A stretch of DNA of 28,360 nucleotides, taken from JAZRGE01 sp045644025. GTDB taxonomy: Bacteria; Bacillota; Clostridia; Oscillospirales; Acutalibacteraceae. The translations under genes were made by a program, and so were the position numbers. Positions 15,228 through 25,187 of the stretch are shown in pieces. The notes below the pieces were generated by a model that saw only the letters and a program-made list of their open reading frames with translations, had not been told where the DNA came from and did not search any database. Where the stretch lies: positions 1 through 28,360 of the forward strand of contig JAZRGE010000057.1 in assembly GCA_045644025.1 (NCBI GenBank). The letters run 5' to 3'. Each line of letters starts with the position of its first letter. Positions within the stretch are counted from its first letter, which is position 1.

Positions 15228-15926
15228 ATGAAAAAAGGCAGATATGAGAGGCAAAATATAAGGCAAATTCTGGCGGCAGGCCTTGTGATTATCTTTGCTG
15301 CCATCACACTTATTTTCTTGTTCACGGATAGCTACGTGCGCCCCGTTGTGCTGGGCTATGCGGAAAAATTAGCCGAAATCGAGGCCACGAAAATTATTAA
15401 CACATCTATCAAGGATATCCTTTCAAAGGAAAAATTCGATTATCCGAAATACGTGGAGATCCTTAAAGATGAAGCGGGGAATATCACGGCTATCACAGCC
15501 GATACCATTGCGCTGAACCTGCTTGTTTCCAATGTGGTGCTGAGTATTCAGCAGGATATTGCAACCAAGGGTAATTTAAGATTTGGCGTGCCGCTGGGAA
15601 GTATAAGCGGCAGTGCGTATCTTATCGGCCGCGGCCCTAAATTGCCGATGGATGTGAGCGTTTCCACCGCCGTGCATCACAGTGTTACTAGTGAATTTTC
15701 CGATGCGGGTGTGAACCAAACATTACACCGAATGGTGTTGCATATTTCCACAAGTGCATTCGTGCTTGTCCCTTTCTATACTTCTTCCACCACCGCCGAG
15801 GTGCAGGTTCCCTTGTGCGAAACAGTTATCGTGGGCAAGGTGCCCGATGCGTTCACCGTGGTGATAGAAGGCGCCGGCAGCGATATGTCGGGTAAGATAT
15901 TTGATTACAGTGCCGGCGTTGGTTAG
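15228..15926 (+). CDS. yunB: Sporulation protein YunB
   Basis: YunB is a membrane-anchored protein needed for efficient sporulation in Bacillus; its exact activity is not known to me. The protein has 232 residues. One membrane segment lies at about 12-34, directly followed by SYVRPVVLGYAEKLAEIEATK, which matches the family pattern of -KPVL--IGE-ET-RI. Later come GNITAI, the conserved VPLGSISGSAYLIGRGPKLP and a C-terminal VPLCETVIVGKVP. ATG 15228 is chosen because GGGGGTG (15216-15222) lies just upstream; an in-frame GTG at 15222 overlaps that site. ligA follows after 26 bases. The vegetative-looking promoter is unexpected for a purely mother-cell gene. Confidence 0.9.
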   Translation: MKKGRYERQNIRQILAAGLVIIFAAITLIFLFTDSYVRPVVLGYAEKLAEIEATKIINTSIKDILSKEKFDYPKYVEILKDEAGNITAITADTIALNLLVSNVVLSIQQDIATKGNLRFGVPLGSISGSAYLIGRGPKLPMDVSVSTAVHHSVTSEFSDAGVNQTLHRMVLHISTSAFVLVPFYTSSTTAEVQVPLCETVIVGKVPDAFTVVIEGAGSDMSGKIFDYSAGVG

Positions 15927-15952
15927 CGGCATAATATAACGGAGGCTAAAAG

Positions 15953-17935
15953 ATGATTTTTGAGGATGCAAAGAAAAGGGCGCAGGAACTAACAGCCCTT
16001 ATAGAGTACCATAGCAATAGATATTACAACGACGATGCCCCCGAAATTGAAGATTACGAATACGATATGCTTATGAGGGAATTGAAGCAGATAGAGGCAG
16101 AATTCCCTCAGCTTGCCAATGTTTCTTCCCCCACGGCCAAGGTGGGAGGTAGTGCCAGCAGGCTTTTTGCACCCGTGAAGCACGCCAAAAAAATGGAGAG
16201 CCTTCAGGATGCATTCAGCTTTGAGGAACTTTTTGAATTTGATAAGAGAATAAAAGAGAGCGGCACCAAAGCCGTTTATTCGGTGGAGCCTAAGATAGAT
16301 GGCCTTTCCGTTTCTCTCGAATATGAGAACGGCCTGCTTGTGCGCGGATCCACCAGGGGCGACGGTGAGACAGGTGAGGATGTAACCGCCAATATTGAGA
16401 CGATTAAATCAGTGCCCTATAAGCTTTCGGAATCGATAAATAGAATAGAGGTGCGCGGCGAGGTTTATATGCCCAGAGAAAGCTTTAATAAGCTTGTTGA
16501 GCGCCAGGAAAATATGGGCCAAAAGCCTGCCAAGAATCCGCGCAATGCTGCTGCGGGTTCGCTTCGCCAGAAGGATGCTCGCGTCACCGCCGAAAGGGAA
16601 CTGGATATATTTGTCTTCAATCTGCAGGATGTTAGCGACGACGTGGATATTAAATCTCACACCGAATCTCTGGATTATATTAAAAACCTCGGAATAAAGG
16701 TCTTGCCTTTTTATAAGCGATGCGCCAGCATTGAAGAGGCCATCGAGGAGATTAATCGCATCGGCAGTATTAGGGGCGAGCTTCCCTTTGATATAGATGG
16801 CGCCGTGATAAAGGTGGATGATTTTTCTCTTCGCCGGAAAATCGGAAGCACTTCCAAATATCCAAAATGGGCGATTGCTTATAAATATCCGCCCGAAGAG
16901 AAGGAAACTAAGCTGCTGGATGTTGAGATAAACGTGGGCCGCACCGGCGTGCTCACACCCACGGCGGTTTTCGCTCCTATTCAGTTGGCAGGCACCACTG
17001 TGAGCCGTGCCGTGCTGCACAACGAAGATTTTATTTCCCAGAAGGATATCAGGATCGGGGATACAATTATAGTTCGCAAGGCCGGCGATATTATTCCTGA
17101 AGTGCTGGGCGTGAGCAAAAGGGGAGAAGGCACAGAACCTTATGTGATGCCCGAAAAATGCCCTTCCTGCTCTTCTCCCGTTTTTAGGGATAAAGACGAA
17201 GCCGCGATTCGATGCACAAATGCAGCCTGCCCTGCGCAAATATTCCGCCATCTTATCCACTTTGCATCCAAATCGGCAATGGATATCGATGGAATGGGTC
17301 CCGCAGTGATTGAGCAGTTGCTATCCGCAGGCCTTATTTCCACACCTGCCGATATATATTCGCTCACTTTAGAGGATATAAGCGCTCTCGAGCGTAAGGG
17401 TGAAAAATCGGCGCAAAATCTTATCGTATCTATAGAAAAATCTAAATCAGCAGGGTTGGCCAGGCTTATTTTTGCTCTGGGTATTCCCCATATCGGCGAA
17501 AGAGCAGCCAAGTTGCTCACCGAGCAATACGACGATATTAATTCCCTTATGGCAGCCGAAGCTTCTGAGATAGAATCAATAGAAGGTTTCGGCAGCATCA
17601 TGGCCGATGCTGTTGTTGAGTTCTTCTCAATTGAAGCCAACCGTGAGCTTATAGAAAAGCTTAGATCTTTTGGAGTGGAAATGCATCAGCAAAAAGCCGA
17701 GAAGGGCACCAAACTCGCAGGGCTCACTTTTGTGCTCACAGGCACTCTGCCCGATTATTCCAGGGATGAAATGAAGGCACTTATAGAAGCCGCGGGCGGC
17801 AAGGTCTCATCAGGCGTTTCTGCCAAGACGTCCTACGTGGTGGCCGGTGAAGCGGCAGGAGGCAAGCTTACAAAAGCACAGAGCCTGGGTGTGGCTGTGA
17901 TAGACCAGCAAGGTATGCTGGATATGCTTAATTAA
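15953..17935 (+). CDS. ligA: NAD-dependent DNA ligase LigA
   Basis: LigA seals nicks in DNA using NAD+, in replication and repair. The 660 residues cover the whole family layout. These are the Ia domain with YHSNRYYNDDAPEIEDYEYD, the adenylation domain with catalytic Lys114 in KIDG, the OB fold with GRTGVLTPTA, a zinc finger with Cys403, Cys406, Cys421 and Cys426, helix-hairpin-helix repeats (about 430-580), and a BRCT domain from about 583 (GLTFVLTGTLPDYSRDEM). GGAGG at 15941-15945 sits seven bases before ATG 15953. It follows yunB and precedes addB by 12 bases, so it is probably co-transcribed with the AddAB repair nuclease. Confidence 0.97.
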   Translation: MIFEDAKKRAQELTALIEYHSNRYYNDDAPEIEDYEYDMLMRELKQIEAEFPQLANVSSPTAKVGGSASRLFAPVKHAKKMESLQDAFSFEELFEFDKRIKESGTKAVYSVEPKIDGLSVSLEYENGLLVRGSTRGDGETGEDVTANIETIKSVPYKLSESINRIEVRGEVYMPRESFNKLVERQENMGQKPAKNPRNAAAGSLRQKDARVTAERELDIFVFNLQDVSDDVDIKSHTESLDYIKNLGIKVLPFYKRCASIEEAIEEINRIGSIRGELPFDIDGAVIKVDDFSLRRKIGSTSKYPKWAIAYKYPPEEKETKLLDVEINVGRTGVLTPTAVFAPIQLAGTTVSRAVLHNEDFISQKDIRIGDTIIVRKAGDIIPEVLGVSKRGEGTEPYVMPEKCPSCSSPVFRDKDEAAIRCTNAACPAQIFRHLIHFASKSAMDIDGMGPAVIEQLLSAGLISTPADIYSLTLEDISALERKGEKSAQNLIVSIEKSKSAGLARLIFALGIPHIGERAAKLLTEQYDDINSLMAAEASEIESIEGFGSIMADAVVEFFSIEANRELIEKLRSFGVEMHQQKAEKGTKLAGLTFVLTGTLPDYSRDEMKALIEAAGGKVSSGVSAKTSYVVAGEAAGGKLTKAQSLGVAVIDQQGMLDMLN

Positions 17936-17947
17936 GATGGTGAAATA

Positions 17948-20900
17948 ATGCTGAATATTATTTACGGACGAGCCCGTAGCGGCAAGACATATACTCTCAC
18001 TCAGCGCCTGACCGAAACACTTCGGTCGGGCCAAAGTGATGTTGTGCTTATCGTTCCCGAACAATATTCGTTCCAAAGCGAAAAAGATATTTTGGAAAAT
18101 ATCGATAAACAGTACATAAGCAGGGTGAAGACGCTGAGCTTCACCAGACTTTTGGACGAAGTGAGCCGCTCTGTTGGTGGCGTGGCAGGCAAGAAGATAA
18201 ACGGTGGCATTCGCACGATAATGGTGAATCGTGCCGCCGATATGGTGGCCGATGAGCTGGTAGCCTTTGCTAAGCAGGCCGAAAGCATCACCTTTGCATC
18301 TTCTCTTGCAGGGGCCATTGTGGAATTCAAGCAGGCCGGAATCACCACCAAAATGCTTGAAGATACTTCTGCCGAAATGGAAGATTGCAGGCTTAAATGG
18401 AAACTTCACGATATAGCCCTTATAATGGCGGCCTACGATGCGCTCATAGCAGGCCTTTTTATCGACCCTGCCGACGATATGAACAGGCTTAATTCCTTGC
18501 TTCAAAAAGAAAAATGGTTCGCAAATAAGGAGATATTTATTGATTGCTTTAAGGGCTTCACAAGGGGCGAGTTGCTGGTGCTTGGCCAGATTATAAAGAC
18601 TGCTGCCAATGTTACCATCACCCTGCCTTGCGATTCTCTGATAGATGAAGATGGCGGAGCCGGCTTATTTTCCAACGTGAAGAAAACGGCCGCTCAATTG
18701 GTTGGCATGGCCAAGGAAAACGGGGTGAGCGTGAACGATATCCCGATGGAGGGCAGCAGATACGATTCGGCTGCATTGTGTGAACTTGAAAAACACTTAA
18801 TGGCTGAAGACAACTTTGTCTGCGAAGATGATGCCAAGGATATTGCCGTGTGCATTTGCGATTATCCCTCCGATGAAATCAATTTTACCGCCCGCACAAT
18901 AAAGAACTTGGTGCGCACAAAGGGATATAGATACAGAGATTTTGTTATCATTGCGCGAAATGCGGAAAAATACAGCAGGGTAGTGGAAAGGGCAATGAAG
19001 TGTTACGATGTGCCCTGCCATATAGATAACCGAGCAGCCGCCAAAAATCAGGCAGTTATGGTGTTTGCCTTAGCGGCTGTGGAGTCTGTTAGATCCTACG
19101 ACACCGAGGCAATCCTTCGCTGGCTTAAGACCGGACTCGCAGGTTTTGACGATAAGCAGATAGCTCTTTTGGAGAATTATACATATATCTGGAGCATATC
19201 GGGAAAATCTTGGAAGGAAGAATGGAAAGCTTCTCCCTATGGTATAGAAAAGAGGCAGCCTAAGGATGCGGCCGAGAAATTGGCCGTGCTGGAGCAGATG
19301 CGCCAAAAGATCTATAGCACCCTTTCTCGATTTGAGACATCCTTTTCGGGTGGAGCGGTTGATATGTCTAAGGCGCTCTACCGCCTTGCAATGGATTGCA
19401 ATTTGCCCGAAAATTTATCTGCGCTTTATAAGGAAATTTATGCCGCAAACAAGGCCGAGGCCCAGGTGCTTCGCCAGAGCTACGGAGTTTTTATGGATGT
19501 TCTTTCCGATATTTCGGAATGTTTTGGCTCTGCCGGGATAACAAGGGAAAAGTATATTTCGGCGTTTAAGGCAGCCCTTTCGGAATATGAGATAGGCACG
19601 ATTCCCATGGGCATAGATGAGGTTGTGTTCGGCTCTGCCGATCATATCCGCACAGGCAGGCCTAAGGTGGCGTTTGTGCTTGGTGTGAATCAGGATGTTT
19701 TCCCCGCCGCAATAAAGGGTGAGGGGCTTATTTCCGTGCGCGATCGCCAGGCCATGATAAGGCTTCAGCTGCCTGTGGGCGATAGGCTTATCGAATCGGC
19801 TGTGGATGAAAAATATATGTTTTATTCTGCTGCCTCCTGCGCAGGGGAAAAGGTTTATTTCCTAAGCAGCAAGGCCGATCTCTCTTCCGAAAAGCTGGAA
19901 GCATCACCCTATGTGGAAAGGCTTAAAAAGATGTTCCCCAAGCTTTCTGTGTATGCTGAATCTGCCAAAAACATAATGGACGTTCAGCAGGTGGAGTCTA
20001 TCGGATCGGCCAGAAATTGCTTTGCTGCGGCTTTTGGAAAGAGCAGCACCTTTGCCTCCTCACTTGAAAATTATTTTGAGTTTTGCGGCAAGGATATGAA
20101 CTCGTTTTCCGAAATGAATGCCGATAAATCGGGGCTATCTCTTTCGCCCGATGTTGCCCGAAGGCTTTATGGCAATGATATTCGCCTTTCGGCCACCAAG
20201 GTGGATAGATTCTTTAGTTGCCCGTTTTCTTATTTCTGCACCTTTGGCCTTAACGCTAAAAGGCTCAATAAGGCTGAGATCAATGCCCTGCAAAGGGGCT
20301 CTATGGTGCATTTTATTCTGGAAAATGCTCTCAGAGAGTTTGGCAAAGAGTTGGCTAAAGTGGATGATGCCGTGCTGAAAAATGCGATATCGGGCTATAT
20401 GAACGAATATATAAAGGGCATTGCAGCCGATGATATGAACGACTACCGTTGGGACACCATGGTGGAACAGATTAAGGAACTCACGGCCCTGCTTTGCGCT
20501 GAAATGGGTAAGCAGCTGGCCGAAAGCGATTTTACGCCCGATGGTTTCGAAGTTGATCTTAAAGCAGACGGTGATATTTTGCCCGTTGAGCTGGAGATAG
20601 GCGATGGAGGCCGAGTTGTTCTTGGCGGACAGGTGGATAGAGTGGATACCTGGGCCAACCGCGAGACTAATTATATCTGCGTTGTGGACTATAAGACAGG
20701 CTCCAAGACATTCCACCTTGCCGATCAGCTTTACGGACTTAATATGCAGATGCTGCTTTATCTTTATTCTGCGGTGCGTGGCAAAGGCGGGAAGTATGAG
20801 GGCTTTGTTCCTGCGGGAATTCTTTATATTCCCTCGGAACGCTCTATAGATGAAAAAGCCGATAAGACCGAGCCCTACAGCGGAATATTGCTTGGTGAAG

Positions 20901-21253
20901 AGGACGTTCTCACCGCGTTGGATAATTCGCATAGCGGAAGATATATTCCCGTGAAATACAACAAGGATCAAAGCATTAGGGCCAATTCCAAGGAGATAGT
21001 TTTCAGCGGCGAAGAATTCAATCTGCTTTTTGATAACGCCGAAAGGAAACTCATCGAGATGGGCAGGCAACTCCACGGCGGCAATGTGGCTGTTGCCCCT
21101 GTGGATGGAACGGATGATAAAGCAAACGCCTGCAAATATTGTGATTTCAGAGCGGTTTGCGGCCGTGAGAAAAATCAAAAGAACAGCAAGGTTGAAGGCT
21201 GGAAAAAGGAGCAAGTAATTGCAGAACTAAGGGGGGAAAGCGATGAACTTTGA
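17948..21253 (+). CDS. addB: ATP-dependent helicase/nuclease subunit B AddB
   Basis: AddB is the second subunit of the AddAB helicase-nuclease, the Firmicute counterpart of RecBCD, which resects double-strand breaks for recombination. At 1101 residues it is slightly shorter than Bacillus AddB. The N-terminal Walker A GRARSGKT is at 7-14. The C-terminal nuclease domain has VVDYKTGSK and QMLLYLYS. The iron-sulphur cluster ligands are visible as Cys758 in FFSCPFSYF and Cys1062, Cys1065 and Cys1071 in CKYCDFRAVC. The start ATG 17948 has only a weak GATGGTG upstream, suggesting coupling with ligA. The end overlaps addA by 11 bases, as expected for a heterodimer. Confidence 0.95.
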   Translation: MLNIIYGRARSGKTYTLTQRLTETLRSGQSDVVLIVPEQYSFQSEKDILENIDKQYISRVKTLSFTRLLDEVSRSVGGVAGKKINGGIRTIMVNRAADMVADELVAFAKQAESITFASSLAGAIVEFKQAGITTKMLEDTSAEMEDCRLKWKLHDIALIMAAYDALIAGLFIDPADDMNRLNSLLQKEKWFANKEIFIDCFKGFTRGELLVLGQIIKTAANVTITLPCDSLIDEDGGAGLFSNVKKTAAQLVGMAKENGVSVNDIPMEGSRYDSAALCELEKHLMAEDNFVCEDDAKDIAVCICDYPSDEINFTARTIKNLVRTKGYRYRDFVIIARNAEKYSRVVERAMKCYDVPCHIDNRAAAKNQAVMVFALAAVESVRSYDTEAILRWLKTGLAGFDDKQIALLENYTYIWSISGKSWKEEWKASPYGIEKRQPKDAAEKLAVLEQMRQKIYSTLSRFETSFSGGAVDMSKALYRLAMDCNLPENLSALYKEIYAANKAEAQVLRQSYGVFMDVLSDISECFGSAGITREKYISAFKAALSEYEIGTIPMGIDEVVFGSADHIRTGRPKVAFVLGVNQDVFPAAIKGEGLISVRDRQAMIRLQLPVGDRLIESAVDEKYMFYSAASCAGEKVYFLSSKADLSSEKLEASPYVERLKKMFPKLSVYAESAKNIMDVQQVESIGSARNCFAAAFGKSSTFASSLENYFEFCGKDMNSFSEMNADKSGLSLSPDVARRLYGNDIRLSATKVDRFFSCPFSYFCTFGLNAKRLNKAEINALQRGSMVHFILENALREFGKELAKVDDAVLKNAISGYMNEYIKGIAADDMNDYRWDTMVEQIKELTALLCAEMGKQLAESDFTPDGFEVDLKADGDILPVELEIGDGGRVVLGGQVDRVDTWANRETNYICVVDYKTGSKTFHLADQLYGLNMQMLLYLYSAVRGKGGKYEGFVPAGILYIPSERSIDEKADKTEPYSGILLGEEDVLTALDNSHSGRYIPVKYNKDQSIRANSKEIVFSGEEFNLLFDNAERKLIEMGRQLHGGNVAVAPVDGTDDKANACKYCDFRAVCGREKNQKNSKVEGWKKEQVIAELRGESDEL

Positions 21254-24200
21254 TGAACTCACTTTAGGGCAAAAAAATGCAATTCTTTCGAATGGTTCAG
21301 TGCTTGTTTCTGCGGCTGCAGGATCAGGAAAAACCTCGGTGCTCACTGAAAAGGTGGTGCATCTGCTGGCAGACGAAAACAATCCCTGCTCGGCCGATAG
21401 GCTGTTGGTTGTAACATTCACAAACGCGGCGGCTGCCGAAATGAAGGCCAGAATTGAGCAAAGACTTAATGAAGAGTGCGCCGCTAATCCGCGCAATAAG
21501 GAGCTTTTGAAGCAGAAGATATTGCTTTCTCACTCCTCTGTTTGCACGATAGATTCCTTCTGCCTCGATCTGGTGAGAGAGCATTTTTATGATCTGCAGA
21601 TAGACCCCGATTTCAGCATTGTGAACGGCGGCGTTTTTGAGGAATGGAAGCGCAGTGCCGCCTCGCAGGTGATGAACGAGGCCTTTTTAAGCGATCCTGC
21701 CGAATATAAAAAAGTGCTGGACGCATTGAATTCCAAATTTGGCGATGATGCCGTGAAGAACAACATCCTTGCCATTTATAGATTCACCCGTGCCTTGCAG
21801 GATCCCTCGGCATGGCTGGAGAATGCAGCCGCCGAATATGAAAATATTGCAGAACTTAGCGAGACTAAATGGGTAGAAATTGTTGCCAAAAAATCTATTA
21901 GTATTATAGAGGATCAGATAAGCGTTATATCCGCCGCTCTGGAGAGGATCGAGCGCAATTATTCCGAGCGAAACATGCCTAAGCTTGTGCCAGAGTTTTA
22001 TTCTTCCTATAGCTCATATAAGGATGTTTTTGCCCGAATGCTTGAAGATTGCCGGGGCAAAAGATGGAATGCTGTTGTGGCTGCTCTTGGCGGTATTGAT
22101 AAAATATCGGAGAACGGTATGGCAGCGCTTAAGAAATCGGACGATATCGACAATGATTCGGCCCGAATAATCGGCTTTTGCCAAGATGAACTGGAAAAAG
22201 CCAAAAAAGCACTTGAGAAATTCTACTACGAAAAAGAAGAAATCGTGCTGGAACAGATAAAGCGTGAAGCAGGAATAATCCGCTTCTTGGTGAACGGCGT
22301 GATGCGCCTGGAAGAGCTGCTTTTTGAAAGGTGCAAAGAACATAGTGTTTTCACCTTTGATATGATTGAGCATCTGGCCTTGAGCCTTCTTAAAAGCCCT
22401 GTGGGAGCCGAGATCTCCCAAAGATTTGATTGGGTGCTTGTGGATGAGTATCAGGATGTTAATGAGCTTCAGGGCACCATATTTAAGCTCTTATCCCGTG
22501 ATGACGAACGCCTTTTTGCCGTGGGCGACGTGAAGCAGAGCATCTATGGCTTCCGCCAGGCAGATCCCCAGATGTTTTTGGATAGAAAAGATAGCTATAA
22601 ACCCTACGACGGGGAAAATTATCCTGCTAAGATCATTCTCGATGCCAATTTCCGAAGCCGAAGCGGTGTTTGCCGTTTTGTGAACGAGTGCTTTTCGGCG
22701 CTTATGTCTAAGGAAATTTGCGGAATGGATTATCTTGCCGAAGATTCCTTGGATCCGCAGGCAAAATATGAGCCTAAGGAAGAGGCTAATGTGGAGATTC
22801 ACGTTGTGGATTCCAAAAACTTTGGCACCACTGCTGAAGCCGTTGCTGAATATATTTTGAAGATTCGCGATTCGGGAAGCACGGTTGGCCGAAAGGGGAA
22901 AGAAAAGCCTGTCTCTTTCGGAGATATTGCTATCCTTATGCGTGGCCCTGCCGGCCATGTTGATGAATATATCCGAGTGTTTACCGAATACGGTATACCT
23001 GTGAGTGCCGAAATGGAAGGTTTTTGGGAGACCAGGGAGATCATGACGGTTTGCAGTGCTTTGCAGGCTGTAAATAACCCTTGCGACGACGTGGCGTTGC
23101 TTGCCACGCTTATGGCTTATCCCGATGGATTTTCGGCGGAGGACGTTGCCGAGCTTAGGTCAACTTCTGCCGATAAAAACGCTCCGCTGTACGTTTCGGT
23201 CTGCGAAGCAGCCGATAACGGAAACGCTAAGGCCGCAGATTTCCGCAAAGCTATCGCTTACCTTCGCCGAAGGGCGGCATCCGCAAGTGTTGCATCGGTG
23301 CTCAACGATGTTTATGATTGGCTTGATATTTTCAATGCCGTGCGCATGGCCGATAGCGGAGAAAATCGCGCCGCCAATCTTTTGAGGCTTATGTCGGTTG
23401 CTGCCGAATATGAAAAAGGTGAGAACGCCGATCTTCAGTCTTTTTGTGCCTTTGCTCAAAGGAATATGATTAATTCCGATGATAAATCTGCAATGGCCCC
23501 ATCAGGAACAGATGCTGTAAGGATAATGAGTATTCATAAATCCAAGGGCTTGCAGTTTCCCGTTTGCATTCTGGCCGAGGCCGACACGCAGTTTAACGTA
23601 AGTGATGGCACGGCCGCAGTTGCGATGCACGAAAAGGCCGGTATTGCCGTGAACTACAACGATCTGGAAGAATGCATACAGTATAAATCTTTGGCTAAGC
23701 GCGCTGTTTCGGCTGCTATTTCCGAAAAGGTGATTGCCGAAGAAATGCGCCTGCTCTACGTTGCGATGACACGTGCCGAAGATAAACTTGTTGTGTTTGC
23801 AAAATCGAAGGATCCGGATAAGACTATATCCGATATTTTTGCTTCAATCTCCTTTGGGCGTGATTATAATCATTTCAGCCCCGTTGCAGTGAGCCGAACG
23901 CCCAGCTATGCCAGATGGCTTATTATGTGCCTTTATGATCATCCCTTCCTGCACGAAGCAACTGCAAAATATCGCTCTGCCATAAAAGAGAAATCGAATG
24001 AGATGAATAAAGAGCCCGTTGATCTTGTTATTCACACGGAAAAGCAGGAATTGGCCAAAAAAGAGGATATAGTAGAACATTCGGCCGATGAAAGAGTTGT
24101 TGAAGAGATCCGCCGAAGGGTGGAATACGTTTATCCTTATAGCGATCTGCTGGATATTGCCGCTAAATCTTCTGTCACATCTCTTGCCAAGCAGGAGAGT

Positions 24201-24758
24201 GCCACGGCGGAGTTCTCTGATACTCCATCATTCCTTTCGGGCACTATGCTAACACCCGCACAAAGGGGCACGGCGCTGCATAAATTTATGCAGTTCTGCG
24301 ATTTTGGAAGAAGCGAGATTTCTGTGGAAAAAGAAGCGGATAGGCTGGAGGATATGGAGTTCATATCCGAAGCCGAAAGGGCTGCGTTGGATATCTCGGC
24401 GCTTGAAAAATTCTTTGCAGGCAACCTTTATGCCCGAATCAAGAAGGCAAAAACCGTGTGGCGTGAGCAGAGATTTTTAAGTAAACTTCCCGTGGGAGAA
24501 ATAGAAAAAGAGCTGGGCGAAAAATTCCCCGAGGAAAATATTGTGATTCAGGGCGCAGCCGACTGTGTGTTCGTGGAATCGGATCAGCTTGTTGTGCTTG
24601 ATTTCAAGACCGACAGAGTGAAGACCGAACAGGAACTCGCCGAAAGATACACCGCCCAGCTGGATATCTATGGCAAGGTGTTTGCTGAAATATATGATAT
24701 GCCCGTTAAGGAAAAGATCATTTATTCCTTCAAATTGGGCAAGGAAATATGTCTTTGA
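21243..24758 (+). CDS. addA: ATP-dependent helicase/nuclease subunit A AddA
   Basis: AddA is a UvrD-like superfamily 1 helicase with a C-terminal RecB-type nuclease, 1171 residues. Helicase motifs in order are the Walker A region VSAAAGSGKTSVL near residue 22-34, TFTNAAAAEMK, DSFC, VDEYQDVN, GDVKQSIYGFRQADP, SIHKSKGLQFPV and LLYVAMTRAEDKLVV. The nuclease domain has Asp1107, Asp1120 and Lys1122 (LDFK), then QLDIYG. The GGGGGG just before ATG 21243 serves as ribosome site within the end of addB. Lysine- and glutamate-rich linkers near 910-950 are unremarkable. A small membrane protein gene begins 10 bases after the stop. Confidence 0.96.
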   Translation: MNFDELTLGQKNAILSNGSVLVSAAAGSGKTSVLTEKVVHLLADENNPCSADRLLVVTFTNAAAAEMKARIEQRLNEECAANPRNKELLKQKILLSHSSVCTIDSFCLDLVREHFYDLQIDPDFSIVNGGVFEEWKRSAASQVMNEAFLSDPAEYKKVLDALNSKFGDDAVKNNILAIYRFTRALQDPSAWLENAAAEYENIAELSETKWVEIVAKKSISIIEDQISVISAALERIERNYSERNMPKLVPEFYSSYSSYKDVFARMLEDCRGKRWNAVVAALGGIDKISENGMAALKKSDDIDNDSARIIGFCQDELEKAKKALEKFYYEKEEIVLEQIKREAGIIRFLVNGVMRLEELLFERCKEHSVFTFDMIEHLALSLLKSPVGAEISQRFDWVLVDEYQDVNELQGTIFKLLSRDDERLFAVGDVKQSIYGFRQADPQMFLDRKDSYKPYDGENYPAKIILDANFRSRSGVCRFVNECFSALMSKEICGMDYLAEDSLDPQAKYEPKEEANVEIHVVDSKNFGTTAEAVAEYILKIRDSGSTVGRKGKEKPVSFGDIAILMRGPAGHVDEYIRVFTEYGIPVSAEMEGFWETREIMTVCSALQAVNNPCDDVALLATLMAYPDGFSAEDVAELRSTSADKNAPLYVSVCEAADNGNAKAADFRKAIAYLRRRAASASVASVLNDVYDWLDIFNAVRMADSGENRAANLLRLMSVAAEYEKGENADLQSFCAFAQRNMINSDDKSAMAPSGTDAVRIMSIHKSKGLQFPVCILAEADTQFNVSDGTAAVAMHEKAGIAVNYNDLEECIQYKSLAKRAVSAAISEKVIAEEMRLLYVAMTRAEDKLVVFAKSKDPDKTISDIFASISFGRDYNHFSPVAVSRTPSYARWLIMCLYDHPFLHEATAKYRSAIKEKSNEMNKEPVDLVIHTEKQELAKKEDIVEHSADERVVEEIRRRVEYVYPYSDLLDIAAKSSVTSLAKQESATAEFSDTPSFLSGTMLTPAQRGTALHKFMQFCDFGRSEISVEKEADRLEDMEFISEAERAALDISALEKFFAGNLYARIKKAKTVWREQRFLSKLPVGEIEKELGEKFPEENIVIQGAADCVFVESDQLVVLDFKTDRVKTEQELAERYTAQLDIYGKVFAEIYDMPVKEKIIYSFKLGKEICL

Positions 24759-24768
24759 GGTGTAAATC

Positions 24769-25155
24769 GTGTTTGAAAATATAGATACAGGACTACTATA
24801 TCTAATTTTGATCTGCGCTGTTTTTGCGATGATTTTTGTGTGCATGGTGATAACCCTTGCTCAAAGATTTTTCGGTAATAAGCGCAAGATAGACGACCGA
24901 CTTTACGAGCCTGAGATTCGCACCCTTTCTGCTGTGGTGGTGGATGGCAGAAGCGAAATTGTTTATTATCACCGTTCCCCCAGATTCCCAAAGCACTATT
25001 TGGCACATTATCTCACTTTTCGCACGGGAGATGGCCGTGTGATGGAATACGAAGTGCCGAAGCGAATTTTTGAATACGGGCTGAAACATAGAAAAGGCAC
25101 GCTTGTACTTTCGGATGATGGCTTTTTTGATTACGGCGAAGGTCGGGATCTATAG
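24769..25155 (+). CDS. Small membrane protein, DUF2500-like
   Basis: This 128-residue protein of unknown function has one strong membrane segment at about 10-33 followed by a basic stretch. Its C-terminal domain of about 85 residues resembles the DUF2500 family, to which E. coli YhhM belongs. The pattern is a strand around TLSAVVVDGRSE, then YLTFRTGDGRVMEYEVP and finally KGTLVLSDDGFFDYG, matching the family's GD-G-L--G--F-F ending. No catalytic residues are apparent. GAGGTG at 24757-24762 overlaps the addA stop and lies six bases before the GTG start, so it is co-transcribed with addA. The family call is from memory of the pattern and is moderate. Confidence 0.65.
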   Translation: MFENIDTGLLYLILICAVFAMIFVCMVITLAQRFFGNKRKIDDRLYEPEIRTLSAVVVDGRSEIVYYHRSPRFPKHYLAHYLTFRTGDGRVMEYEVPKRIFEYGLKHRKGTLVLSDDGFFDYGEGRDL

Positions 25156-25182
25156 AAAAAGGGCAGAAAACTGCCCTTTTTT
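25156..25182 (+). terminator. Rho-independent terminator after the addBA block
   Basis: AAAAAGGGCAG (25156-25166) pairs with CTGCCCTTTTT (25171-25181) around AAAA, followed by more T. It begins right after the stop codon of the DUF2500-like gene and could work in both directions. Confidence 0.93.
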
Positions 25183-25187
25183 ATTTT

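Noticed and set aside
20135..21214. A 359-codon minus-strand open frame opposite addB, and similar ones opposite murE, the PBP and ligA
   Set aside because: Same reason: the + strand products carry conserved motifs throughout, and the minus-strand translations look like complement artefacts rich in His, Ile and Cys.
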